In this document: one piece after another, positions 42,558-51,661 of the stretch | Numbering within the stretch: the first letter of the stretch is position 1 | Layout of the letters: each line of letters starts with the position of its first letter | Assembly (NCBI GenBank): GCA_963836775.1 | Contig: CAWIKR010000003.1 | Span: 372,001 to 436,000 of the forward strand | Length of the DNA stretch: 64,000 nucleotides | Direction of reading: 5' to 3' | Origin: DASQPR01 sp963836775 | GTDB taxonomy: Bacteria; Actinomycetota; Actinomycetes; Mycobacteriales; Micromonosporaceae | Program-made: the position numbers and the translations under genes | The notes under the pieces: generated by a model | Databases searched by the model: none | The model's input: only the letters and a program-made list of their open reading frames with translations | Told to the model about the DNA's origin: nothing

Positions 42558-43187
42558 ATGACACGCGTGGTGAATGGGCGGATGACCGCAGACCTGGATG
42601 GCGACTTCGTGGTGTTCCTGATCGGGATGCGGATCAACAAGGCGTGGAAGCTGCACAAGTGGATCCCGGTGGCGCGGGCGATGGCGCCGATGCTGCGAGT
42701 TCTCGCCAAGAACAAGGAACTGGGCCTGCTCGCCGTCAACACCTGGGTCAGCCCGCGTGGCCCACTCCTCGTGCAGTATTGGCGCAGCGTGGCCGACCTG
42801 GAGCGGTTCGCCCGGGACAGTTCATTGCCGCATCAGGCGTCGTGGCGGGCCTTCAACCAGAAGGTCGGTGCCAGTGGCGATGTCGGCGTCTGGCACGAGA
42901 CCTACATCGTCAAGGACGGCGGCTACGAAGCGGTTTATGCGAACATGCCCCGGTTCGGGTTGGCCCGGGCCGGCGAGCATCAGGCGATCAGCCCGGCGAC
43001 GTTCGCCGCCCAACGCCGGGCCGCCAACGCGACCCACCAAGACGTCCGAGGGGCCGCCACCGCGACCCACCAAGACGTCCGAGGGGCCGCCACCGCGGCG
43101 CACCAAGACGTCCGAGGGGCCGCCAACGCGGCGCACCAAGACGTCCGGGGGGTCGCCAACGCGGCGCACCAGGACGTCGCGCACTAG
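42558..43187 (+). CDS. DUF4188-domain protein with C-terminal 11-residue repeats
   Basis: The protein has 209 residues. Residues 1-150 match DUF4188 (TRVVNGRMTADLDGDFVVFL at the start, WVSPRGPLLVQYWRS and GVWHETYIV later), a haem- or monooxygenase-like ferredoxin fold of unknown role. Residues 155-209 are five copies of an 11-residue unit around (A)HQDVRG, a coding minisatellite. GGAGG precedes ATG 42558; ATG 42540 is less likely. Two tandem palindromes lie just upstream. The tail may vary in length between strains. Confidence 0.82.
   Translation: MTRVVNGRMTADLDGDFVVFLIGMRINKAWKLHKWIPVARAMAPMLRVLAKNKELGLLAVNTWVSPRGPLLVQYWRSVADLERFARDSSLPHQASWRAFNQKVGASGDVGVWHETYIVKDGGYEAVYANMPRFGLARAGEHQAISPATFAAQRRAANATHQDVRGAATATHQDVRGAATAAHQDVRGAANAAHQDVRGVANAAHQDVAH
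43020..43184 (+). repeat. 33-base coding minisatellite, five units
   Basis: Units start at 43020, 43053, 43086, 43119 and 43152. All but the last contain the invariant CACCAAGACGTCCG; they differ by single substitutions. The array keeps frame and ends at the stop codon. Confidence 0.9.
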
Positions 43188-43202
43188 CCGCCGGTGCCGG
43201 TC

Positions 43203-44742
43203 TCAGAACGCTCCGGCCTTGCGCAGCGCCCGCGGACGCCCGTCCGGATCGGCGATCAGGTGGTAGAACGGCCGGGCCAGCAGCCGGTGCAGGCGGCTTA
43301 CCGGAGGTTCGTCGTAACGCCGCAGGCGTCCGGGCGGGCGCCGGCCGGGCCGGCCGGATTCGTGCCAGGCGTCCAGGTCGGCGGCGGCCTGCGCGTACGC
43401 CTTGAACAGGTCCTTCGCTGCGGTCAGGTCACGGTCGTCGGTGTCACCCCGGCCGAGGTGCTCGCGATGCAGCCGGATCCGCAGATTCCGGCCGAAGTCG
43501 TCGCCGTGCACCGCGCACGACAGTTCGGTGTCGTGGGTCCAGGAGCGCAGATTCAGGTTGTCGGACCCGACGCAGGTCCACTCGTCGTCGATCACACAGG
43601 CTTTCGCGTGAACGTAGATCGGCACGCTGTCCTCATTCTCGATGGAGTAGACCCCGATCCGATCGGGAGCCGCGGCCCGCAGCAGCGCCAGAGCCCGGGC
43701 TCGGCCGAATGTCTGTGCCGCTCCGGCCAGGCCGTCCTGGTCCGGATACATCGGCACGACGGCGACCAGGTAGAGATTCGGGTTCGCGGCGAGCCGGTCG
43801 GCGAACACGTCGACCACATCGGTCGACCAGAAATACTGGTCTTCGACATAGATCAGCTCGCGGGCGCGGGTCACCGCCTTCGCATAGGCCCGCGCCACGC
43901 TGCGTTCGCCCTGCGGGGCGAACGGAAACCCGGTTCGGCGGTACGGATAGGTCCGCAACACCTGCACGTCCAGTCCACCGGTCGAGGGCGGATCGGGGAA
44001 TTGATCCGGAAGCGGGTCGGCTGATCGTGTCCTCGCGCCGGATCAGGTTGCTGAGCACTCGCAACGGGTGCCGGGTCAGTGGTGTCGGATCGGCCCACCG
44101 CTCCCGGAAGCAGGCCTCGACGTCGCCGACCGCCGGCCCTTGGATCGCCAGCTGGATGTCGTGCCAGGGCGGGGTGCGGCCGTATTCGGGCGCCATGTGC
44201 TGGGCCTGCGGATCGCCGCGATGGTCGGCGGTGTCGCCGCGGCTGTGGCAGAGATCGATGCCCCCGACGTACGCGATATCGCGGTCCGGATGCCGGCGAT
44301 GGCGCACCACGAACATCTTCTGATGGTGTGAGCCGCCGACGCGAACCCGCATGTCCCGCAGGCACTCACCGCCGGCGGCCTGGATCAGGTCGCCGAGACG
44401 ACGGTTCTGCTCGGCACTGAAGTGCAGCTTCCGCCAGTGCGACCGCCACATCAGGCCCTTGACCAGCACGCCCCGTCCGGCCGCGGCGCACAGCAACTCG
44501 GCGATGGTGACGTCGTAGCCGTCCATCCGCTCGTCGGCGTCGCCACGCCAGTCGGTGAACAGCACCAGATCGCCGGGCTCGGTCGCGCGTACCCGGTCGG
44601 CCAGGTCGCGGAAGTAGTCCGCGCCGTGCACCAGCACGCGGACATCGTTGCCGGAGGTGTAAGCGCGACCGTCACCGCGGCGGGAGTCGATCCGGGTGTG
44701 CGGGTTGCCGCGCTCAGCTTCGGTGAGAAACGCGGGAGGCAT
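43203..44742 (-). pseudogene. Phospholipase D-family protein (two HKD motifs), frameshifted
   Basis: The protein, if restored, has about 512 residues. The first frame (from ATG 44742) carries the first HKD region, GGSHHQKMFVV, and ends its homologous part at DTISRP. The second frame resumes with PLPDQFPDPPSTGG, reaches the second HKD region YVHAKACVIDDEWTCVGSDN, and runs to the stop at 43203. The switch lies at a GGG run (44014-44016), where removing one base restores the frame. The gene is either a recent pseudogene or shows a sequencing indel. An intact enzyme would hydrolyse phosphodiesters or act as a cardiolipin synthase-like protein. Confidence 0.8.
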
Positions 44743-44797
44743 GCGGAGATGGTTCCCACGGACCGGATTCCGGAAACCCGGCCAGTATCGTGAGGCG

Positions 44798-45277
44798 GTG
44801 GCGACTGTCTGGCAGAACCTCCGAGAGCGGTTGCGAATCCGGCCGCGGACGAAACCCGCGACAACACCCGCGGCCGGCGCCGGCGCGCGGCATCGACCAG
44901 GGCCGCCACCCGGCCGGCACCTGGAGTATTCACCCCGCCTGGACGGCCACGCCGATCCCGGTGAGATTGTCTGGACCTGGGTGCCCTATGAGGAGGACCA
45001 CAGGCAGGGCAAGGATCGGCCGGTGCTGGTGGTCGGGCGGGATCGCCGCACGCTCTACGGCCTGATGCTGTCCAGCAACTCCGAGCGCGGCGGCCAGCGC
45101 AATTGGCTCCCACTCGGCGCCGGCGCCTGGGACGGCGAGCACCGGCCCAGCTGGCTGCGGCTGGACCGGGTGCTGGAGGTGGACGAGGACGGCATCCGGC
45201 GCGAGGGCGCGATCCTCGACGGCCCTCGGTTTGCGAAGGTCGCCGCCGTTCTCAAGAAGAGTTACGGCTGGCACTGA
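44798..45277 (+). CDS. PemK/MazF-like protein
   Basis: The protein has 159 residues. After a 50-residue Pro/Arg-rich head comes the PemK/MazF-type pattern: GEIVWTWVPYEEDHRQGKDRP (residues about 55-75) and VLVVGR, then YGLMLSS. The family includes ribonuclease toxins, but this actinobacterial subgroup is often found without an antitoxin, and none is seen on either side. The GTG start at 44798 has weak ribosome signals. The LuxR gene begins two bases after its stop, so the pair may be co-transcribed. Confidence 0.75.
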   Translation: MATVWQNLRERLRIRPRTKPATTPAAGAGARHRPGPPPGRHLEYSPRLDGHADPGEIVWTWVPYEEDHRQGKDRPVLVVGRDRRTLYGLMLSSNSERGGQRNWLPLGAGAWDGEHRPSWLRLDRVLEVDEDGIRREGAILDGPRFAKVAAVLKKSYGWH

Positions 45278-45279
45278 CG

Positions 45280-48105
45280 ATGTTCGTCGGCCGGTCCCGG
45301 GAACGCGGCGAGCTGATCGCCCGCCTGGACGCGGCGGCCGGTGGACGCGGTGTCGCGGTAGCGGTCGCCGGCGAGGCCGGCATCGGCAAGTCGGCCCTGG
45401 TCGACCAGGTGCTGGAGGCTGCCGCGAGCACCGGAGTGCGGACCCTGACCGGGCGCTGCAGTCCCGACGTCGGCACGCCGGACTTCTGGCCCTGGCATCA
45501 GGTGCTGGCCCGGGCCGGGTTCGACGAGGCCCTGCTGGACCGCCCGGCCACGCCCGGCCTGTCGGCGGCGGCCGCGTTGTTCTCGACCGTCCGGCGTACC
45601 GCCGACGCACTTTCCGCCGCGGCCGCTGCGGCGCCGTTGGTGATCGCGATCGACGATGTCCAGTGGGCCGGCGATGCGTGCCTCGCGCTGCTCCGGCACC
45701 TGGCCGCGGACATCGCGGGCCAGCCGATGCTCCTGGTTGTCACGGTCCGCGATCCGGATCCGGCGCGGGATCGGTCGACCGCTCTGGAGCAGCTTCTGAC
45801 CACGTCGGGGGTCGAGGTGCTGCGCCTGGGACCGCTCGGACCGGACATCGTCGAGCGTTACCTGCGCGACGTCGCCGGGACCGACCTCGACGCCGGCTGG
45901 GCGGTCGAGATGCATCGGCGCACCGGCGGCAATCCATTGTTCCTCCGCGAGATGACCCGGGTGCTGGCCGACGACGCGCGCCTGGCCGCGGCACCACCAG
46001 CGGCCACCGTGCTGCCGGCCGAGTTGCGCCGCCTGCTTGCGCTGCGGATCGGCGGCACCAGCTCGGGCTGCCAGACGATGCTCGGCGTGGCGAGCGCGAT
46101 CGGTGATGAGTTCGAGGCTCAGACGATCGAAGATGCTGCCCATCCGGCCACCCCACTCGAGGTGCGATCGGCATTGGACGAGGCGGTGGCGGCGGGCCTG
46201 ATCACCGAGGATCCCACCGCGCCGCATCGACTGCGCTTCTCCCACGGCCTGATCCGTGAGGCGCGCTATGACCTGCTGGATCGGCCGATCCGGCTGGAAT
46301 GGCACACGCGCCTCGCCAAGCTGGCTCGCGATCCCGGCGATCGAGCGCGGCATCTGGTCCGGTCGGTGACCGGCGCCGAGTCGGCTTCCGCCGCGGTCGC
46401 CGCGTGCCGGGCCGCGGCGGTGGCGGCGATCGCCGACGGCGCGGTCGCCGACGGCGCTTTCTGGTTCGACCAAGCGATCGAGCTGCTGGACACGGCCGGA
46501 CTGGACGGCGGCGAACAGTGCCGGGTGCTGATCGAGTCCGGGCTGGCGCGTCAGCGACTGGCCCAGGTCGACTCGGCGCTGCGCCGGGCCGGCAGCGCGA
46601 TGGCGATCGCCGAGCGCCTCGGCGACGCGCAGCTCGCGGCGGACGCGGCCCTGATCGTCCAGGACGTCGGAGGGGAACCCGCGGTCACGATCGCCGCGTT
46701 GTGCCGGCGGGCGCTGTCGGTGGCGGACGGCACGACGGCCGATCCCGCCCGCCGGGCCCGGGTGCTGGCCGCCCGGGCCAACGCGCTGTCCGAAACCGGT
46801 GACGATGGCGGAGCGCGGGAGTGTGCCACCGCGGCAATGGAGATCGCCGACCGGCTGGTCGCCGATGCCGGTCCGAACGATCCCGAAGCCGCCGGCGCGC
46901 TGATCGATGCGCTGCACGCGCGCCACACCACCATCGCAGGCCTGCCCCGGCACGCGGATGTGCTGGAGATCGGCCGGCGAGTGCGGGAGCTGGCGCCGGT
47001 GGCCCGGCGCCCGGACGTGGTGCTGTGGTCCTACGTCTGGCGGATCGAGGCGTATCTGCGGATCGGTGCGGTGGCTCAGAGCGATCGGGAGATCCAGGAA
47101 CTGGCCGGGGTGGTGGAGGAGCTGGACTGGCCGATGGCCCGCTGGCACCTGGCGCGGGCCCGGGCCGCGGTGGCGCTGCGCAACGGCGATTTCGCCTCCG
47201 CTCTGGCCTACGCCGAGGAAGCCCGCGAGATCGGCCGCGCCACGCAGGATCGCAGCAGCGACTACCTCTACATCGCGTTCGTCGACAATCTGGACTGGAT
47301 CACCGGTCGCGGTGCGGACACCCGTGACCTGACCCAGATGTGGGCCGATGCCGGGCGACTGTCGCTGCCGCTGATCGACGCCCTGCACGGTGCGACGATG
47401 GCGGTCGTCGGGCGTACCGACGCGGCGGCCCGCGCTCTGGCCCGGTTGCGGCCGCAAATCGACTCGATTCCGATCGATGCGCGCACCGCGGTGACCTATC
47501 TCGCCACCGGCGAGCTCGCCGCCCATCTCGGCGATCGCGAGACCGCGCGGCGCGCCTATGAGCTGGCGCTGGAGTGTCGCGGGATGTTTGTCACCTCCGG
47601 ATCCGGTGTGCGCGGCGCGGCCAGCCGCTCCCTCGGCATGATGGCGGCCGCGTTCGGCGATCTGGACACCGCCGACATGTTGCTGGACGAGGCGGTCGGC
47701 ATGGAGGACCGGGTCGGGTCGCTGCCGTTCCTGGCGCTGGCCTGCCTGGAACACGCCCGGGCGCTGTCGATGCGGGGTGGCCCCGGTGATCGCGACCGGG
47801 CGCTGCGGCGCTGCGACGAGGCGATCCGGACCGCCCGCCGGGTCGGTGCCGACCGGGTCGCCACCGAGGCCGCTGACCTGGCCGCCGAGCTGGCCGGGGT
47901 GGCCGCCGGCCCGGCCGCGCTGACCGCCCGGGAACGGCAGATCGCCGGGCTGATCGCCGGCGGGTTGTCGAATCGCGCCATCGCCGAGCGGCTCGTGGTC
48001 TCCGAGCGGACGGTCGAGACCCACGTGCGATCCGCGCTGGCCAAGGTCGGTGCGGAGAACCGGACACAGCTCGCGGCGTGGGCTATGCGGGCCGGAATCT
48101 CCTGA
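45280..48105 (+). CDS. Large LuxR-type (LAL) regulator with AAA-ATPase domain
   Basis: The protein has 941 residues. The N-terminal P-loop ATPase shows Walker A GEAGIGKSAL (31-40) and Walker B VIAIDDVQW. A long helical tetratricopeptide-like middle follows, and the C-terminal LuxR helix-turn-helix (LTARERQIAGLIAGGLSNRAIAERL… VETHVRSALAKVGAENR) lies at about 880-940. This is the standard LAL layout: ATP-dependent regulators that respond to an unknown ligand through the middle domain. ATG 45280 starts the domain directly. The gene it controls is unknown; the YceI operon downstream is a candidate. Confidence 0.9.
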   Translation: MFVGRSRERGELIARLDAAAGGRGVAVAVAGEAGIGKSALVDQVLEAAASTGVRTLTGRCSPDVGTPDFWPWHQVLARAGFDEALLDRPATPGLSAAAALFSTVRRTADALSAAAAAAPLVIAIDDVQWAGDACLALLRHLAADIAGQPMLLVVTVRDPDPARDRSTALEQLLTTSGVEVLRLGPLGPDIVERYLRDVAGTDLDAGWAVEMHRRTGGNPLFLREMTRVLADDARLAAAPPAATVLPAELRRLLALRIGGTSSGCQTMLGVASAIGDEFEAQTIEDAAHPATPLEVRSALDEAVAAGLITEDPTAPHRLRFSHGLIREARYDLLDRPIRLEWHTRLAKLARDPGDRARHLVRSVTGAESASAAVAACRAAAVAAIADGAVADGAFWFDQAIELLDTAGLDGGEQCRVLIESGLARQRLAQVDSALRRAGSAMAIAERLGDAQLAADAALIVQDVGGEPAVTIAALCRRALSVADGTTADPARRARVLAARANALSETGDDGGARECATAAMEIADRLVADAGPNDPEAAGALIDALHARHTTIAGLPRHADVLEIGRRVRELAPVARRPDVVLWSYVWRIEAYLRIGAVAQSDREIQELAGVVEELDWPMARWHLARARAAVALRNGDFASALAYAEEAREIGRATQDRSSDYLYIAFVDNLDWITGRGADTRDLTQMWADAGRLSLPLIDALHGATMAVVGRTDAAARALARLRPQIDSIPIDARTAVTYLATGELAAHLGDRETARRAYELALECRGMFVTSGSGVRGAASRSLGMMAAAFGDLDTADMLLDEAVGMEDRVGSLPFLALACLEHARALSMRGGPGDRDRALRRCDEAIRTARRVGADRVATEAADLAAELAGVAAGPAALTARERQIAGLIAGGLSNRAIAERLVVSERTVETHVRSALAKVGAENRTQLAAWAMRAGIS

Positions 48106-48203
48106 ACATCAGTACCGCATCTACGTACCTTCGCGGAGGTGCGGAGGCGGTGCGGCGGGCGAGCCTGGTGGCGTCCATCCGATCGCCACGAAGAGAGCCC
48201 ATC

Positions 48204-48722
48204 ATGTATGCCCAACTGACCAACATCAGCTCGCGCACCGCCGAGTCGCCGCTTCCAGCTCTGGCTGCCGACGCCGGCCGCCCCGGCTTCTCGGCGGGCT
48301 TTGCCATGACGCACGTCGCCGGTGGCGAGCACACCGTCCTGACGCTCTGGAACGACGCCGAATCCGCCGGAGACGGCTGTTACGAGGTGATTCACCAGGA
48401 TCTGCGGTCGGGTGCGCACGGCGCCGCCAACGTCGTCCATTTCGCGGCACCGATCAGTGACGAAACGCGAGCCGCCGCCGAATTCGCCGGCGAGCATCGC
48501 CTCACGCCCTACGCGCGAACCTTGGACGGGATCGGCGGAGTCGTCGTGCTCTGGGACGATCGGCGCCGGGCCATGAAGGCGGTCAGCTTCGCCACCGATC
48601 TGGACCGGCTCAGTGCCGCCGGAGCCGCTCTCAACTCGATGGATCTGCTGCCCGGCGAGGATCCGGCGCTGCTGCCCATTGTCGATCACGTCGACGTTTT
48701 CCGCGTCGCGGAGAGCCGGTGA
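48204..48722 (+). CDS. Conserved protein of unknown function (monooxygenase-like beta-strand pattern)
   Basis: The protein has 172 residues and no cysteine-rich or membrane parts. Strands around GFAMTHVAGGEHTVLTLWNDA and IGGVVVLWDDRRRAMKAVSF could fit a dimeric ABM-like fold, but I do not recognise the family. GAAGAGAG lies upstream of ATG 48204. It overlaps the YceI gene by TGATG, so it belongs to that unit and probably shares its condition of expression. Confidence 0.7.
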   Translation: MYAQLTNISSRTAESPLPALAADAGRPGFSAGFAMTHVAGGEHTVLTLWNDAESAGDGCYEVIHQDLRSGAHGAANVVHFAAPISDETRAAAEFAGEHRLTPYARTLDGIGGVVVLWDDRRRAMKAVSFATDLDRLSAAGAALNSMDLLPGEDPALLPIVDHVDVFRVAESR

Positions 48723-49246
48723 TGGCGATGACCACGACCGTCATGCCGGTGCTCGCTGCCGGTTCTTACCGCATCGACCCGGCCGCGTCGGTGATCGGGT
48801 TCACCGCGAAGCACATGTTCGGCCTGGGCACCGTCGCCGGCACCTTCGGGATCCGGTCCGGTCAGATCCGGATCGGCGCCGATCCGCTCACCTCGACCGC
48901 CGCCGTCGTCATCGACGTGGCCTCGTTCCACACCGACAAGCCCAAGCGTGACCAGGACGTCGCTTCGAAGCGATTCCTCGACGCGGCCGATCACCCCACC
49001 ATCGAGGTGCGGCTGACCGAGATCCAGTCTCGGGCCGACGGCTGGGACGTCGCCGGCGATCTGATCGTCAAGGGCGCGCCAACCCGGATCGTGCTGACGC
49101 TCGAGGAGATCGAGCCGACCGCGACCGGCCTGCATGGCGTCGCCACCACGGTGGTCGACCGGTACGCCGCCGGCATCACCTACGGCAGGGGCCTGGCCGG
49201 CCGATACCTCACCATGACGGTGGAGGTCGCGGCCGAGCGACTCTGA
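48722..49246 (+). CDS. YceI-family lipid-binding protein
   Basis: The protein has 174 residues with the YceI lipocalin-like barrel: GSYRIDPAASVIGFTAKHMFGLGTVAG at the start, the D-VASFHTDKPKRDQDVASKRF stretch and a final YGRGLAGRYLTMTVEV. YceI proteins bind polyisoprenoid or similar lipids; this one has no signal peptide, so it acts inside the cell. A perfect hairpin follows 23 bases after its stop. Confidence 0.9.
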   Translation: MAMTTTVMPVLAAGSYRIDPAASVIGFTAKHMFGLGTVAGTFGIRSGQIRIGADPLTSTAAVVIDVASFHTDKPKRDQDVASKRFLDAADHPTIEVRLTEIQSRADGWDVAGDLIVKGAPTRIVLTLEEIEPTATGLHGVATTVVDRYAAGITYGRGLAGRYLTMTVEVAAERL

Positions 49247-49268
49247 TGTTCATCTCATGCTCATCGTG

Positions 49269-49304
49269 GTGAAGCCCGGGCTGGAATCCCAGCCCGGGCT
49301 TCAC
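49269..49304. terminator. Strong bidirectional intrinsic terminator
   Basis: GTGAAGCCCGGGCTGG (49269-49284) pairs perfectly with 49289-49304 around AATC. TTT follows on the plus strand. It lies between the YceI gene and the end of the minus-strand sugar operon. Confidence 0.85.
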
Positions 49305-49348
49305 TTTCCCCTCAACCCCCACAAGGAAGGCTTGCCCGCCAGACGGCG

Positions 49349-50356
49349 TCAGTCGTTGCTGGAGAACGCCGCGTCGAAGGCGGCGCTCGGTGGCGGGAAC
49401 AACAGCTTGCGGACGAACTCCAGCGCCTCCGGGGCGCCGACCAGGCGATCCATGCCGGCGTCCTCCCATTCGATGGAGATCGGACCCTCATAACCGATGG
49501 CGTTGAGCGCGCGGAAGCAGTCCTCCCACGGCACATCGCCGTGACCGGTCGAGATGAAGTCCCAGCCGCGGCGCATGTCGGCCCAGGGCAGGTGCGACGC
49601 GAGCCGGCCACGGCGGCCGTCGCCGACGCGTACCTTCGCGTCCTTGCAATCGACGTGATAGATCCGGTCGGCGAAGTCGAAGATGAAGTTCACCGGGTCC
49701 AGGTCCTGCCAGACGAAGTGCGACGGATCCCAGTTCAAGCCGAACGCCGGGCGGTGATCGATGGCTTCGAGGGTGCGCTTGGTGGTCCAGTAGTCGTAGG
49801 CGATCTCGCTCGGGTGCACCTCGTGGGCGAACCGGACACCGACCTCGTCGAAGACATCCAGGATCGGGTGCCACCGGCGGGCGAAGTCGGCGTACCCGTC
49901 CTCGATCATCTGCGGCGGCACCGGCGGGAACATCGCCAACGTGTGCCAGATCGACGAGCCGGTGAAGCCGATGACGGTGGGCACGCCGAGCTTGGCGGCG
50001 GCTCGGGCGGTGTCCTTCATCTCCTCCGCGGCCCGCTGGCGGACTCCTTCCGGCTCCCCGTCGCCCCAGATCCGGGCCGGCAGGATGCCCTGGTGTCGCT
50101 GATCGATCGGGTGGTCACAGACCGCCTGGCCGACCAGGTGGTTGGAGATGGCGAACACCTTGAGGCGGTATTTCTCCAGCATCGCCCGCCGATTGGCGAC
50201 GTAGTCCGGCTCGGCCACGGCGCGATCGACCTCGAAGTGGTCACCCCAGCAGGCGATCTCCAGGCCGTCATAGCCCCAGTCCGAGGCCAGCCGGCAGACC
50301 TCTTCAAACGGCAGGTCGGCCCACTGACCGGTGAACAGCGTGATCGGTCGTGTCAC
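49349..50356 (-). CDS. Sugar phosphate isomerase/epimerase (AP-endonuclease-2-type TIM barrel)
   Basis: The protein has 335 residues of the xylose-isomerase-like TIM barrel: YDGLEIACWGDHF near residue 30-40, HEVHPSEIAYDYW and NWDPSHFVWQ in the middle, HVDCKDAKV and IEWEDAG late, which provide the expected metal ligands. It is the last gene of the operon and probably converts a sugar derivative. GTG 50356 is chosen because AAAGGAGGT lies seven bases before it; TTG 50362 would abut that site. Confidence 0.87.
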   Translation of the reverse strand: MTRPITLFTGQWADLPFEEVCRLASDWGYDGLEIACWGDHFEVDRAVAEPDYVANRRAMLEKYRLKVFAISNHLVGQAVCDHPIDQRHQGILPARIWGDGEPEGVRQRAAEEMKDTARAAAKLGVPTVIGFTGSSIWHTLAMFPPVPPQMIEDGYADFARRWHPILDVFDEVGVRFAHEVHPSEIAYDYWTTKRTLEAIDHRPAFGLNWDPSHFVWQDLDPVNFIFDFADRIYHVDCKDAKVRVGDGRRGRLASHLPWADMRRGWDFISTGHGDVPWEDCFRALNAIGYEGPISIEWEDAGMDRLVGAPEALEFVRKLLFPPPSAAFDAAFSSND

Positions 50357-50425
50357 TCTCAAACCTCCTTTCTGGTACGCGTCCCGGCGCGCTCGCGGGC
50401 GTCACCGCGAGCGCGCCGGCGCGTG

Positions 50426-51637
50426 CTACACGGTCGCGAGGTCGGCCGCGTCGGTCACCGAGACCCATCCGGTCCCGGATCGCGCACTGCGTTCCACGGC
50501 ATCGAGAACTCGTTGCACACCGAGCGCGTCCTCGAACGACGGCGACGGATCGGTGCCGGTCGCGATCGCCTCGATCAGGTCGCGGGCCTGGTGCGTGAAC
50601 GAATGCTCGTAGCCGATCAGATGACCGGGCGGCCACCACGCGGACAGGTACGGGTGCTCCGGCTCGGTCACCAGGATCGCGACTGAACCCGCGGGTCTCC
50701 GACGCCGCGGTGGCGTCGTAGAACTCCAGCTCGTTGAGGCGTTCGAGGTCGAACACCGCGGAGCCGAGCGAACCGTTGACCTCGATCCGGAGCGCGTTCT
50801 TGCGGCCGGTGGCGAAGCGGGTGGCCTCGTATGTGGCCACCGCCCCGCCGGACAGCCGGGCCACGAACAGTGCCGCGTCGTCGACGGTCACCGCGCCGCT
50901 GGGCGCGTTGGCGTGTGCCGTCGGCGGCCAGCCCGGTCGACTGCGTCGGCAGCGGCCGTTTGCTTGACGAACGTCTCGGTCAGCGCGCTGACCCCGGTGA
51001 CGCCCTGCCCGGTGACGAACTGGGTCAGGTCGACGATGTGCGCGCCGATGTCGCCCAGCGCACCGGATCCGGCCACCTCCCGGCGCAGCCGCCAGACCAG
51101 CGGAAAGTCCGGATCGGTGATCCAGTCCTGCAGGTAGACGGCTCGGACGTGGCGGATCTGACCGAGCCGTCCGGCGGCGATCAGGTCGCGGAGCAGTGTC
51201 ACCGCAGGAACCCGCCGGTAGTTGTAGCCGCACATCGATCGCTGCCCGAAGCTTCGGGCCTCGGCCGCGGCGGCCACCATGGCTTCCGCCTCGCCGACCG
51301 AGTTGGCCAGCGGCTTCTCGCACAGGACATGCTTACCGGCACGCAGCGCAGCGATGGCGATCTCGGCGTGCGAGTCGCCCGGCGTGCAGATATCGATCAG
51401 ATCGATGTCCGGGCGGTCCAGAAGCTCCCGCCAGTCGGTGACGGCCTCGGACCAGCCGAGCCGGCCGGCCGCGGCGGCAACCGCGTCCGGCGTACGCCCG
51501 GCGACCGCCACCATTTCGGCCCGCATCGGCAGGTCGAAGACGCGGTTCACGGTGCGCCACGCCTGCGAGTGCGCGACGCCCATGAACGCGTATCCGACCA
51601 TCGCGACGCGAAGCTGCGGTGGTTCTGCGGTGACCAT
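50426..51637 (-). pseudogene. Gfo/Idh/MocA-family oxidoreductase, two frameshifts
   Basis: The restored protein would have about 400 residues. Segment 1 (from ATG 51637 to about 50925) has the Rossmann start VAMVGYAFMGVAHSQAW, CTPGDSHAEI and the catalytic CEKPLANS. Segment 2 (to about 50690) continues in another frame with VTVDDAALFVARLSGG and RKNALRIEVNGSLG. Segment 3 (to the TAG at 50426) uses the third frame with ILVTEPEHPYLSAWWPPGH. The homology across joins is continuous, so two single-base indels are likely. Ribosome site AGGGGAA precedes the start. Decay and sequencing error are both possible. It would oxidise a sugar imported by the transporter. Confidence 0.8.
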
Positions 51638-51661
51638 TGGTTCCCCTGTCGTACGCAATAG

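Noticed and set aside
45262..48024. 920-codon minus-strand frame opposite the LuxR gene
   Set aside because: It is the antisense shadow of a gene with intact ATPase and LuxR motifs.
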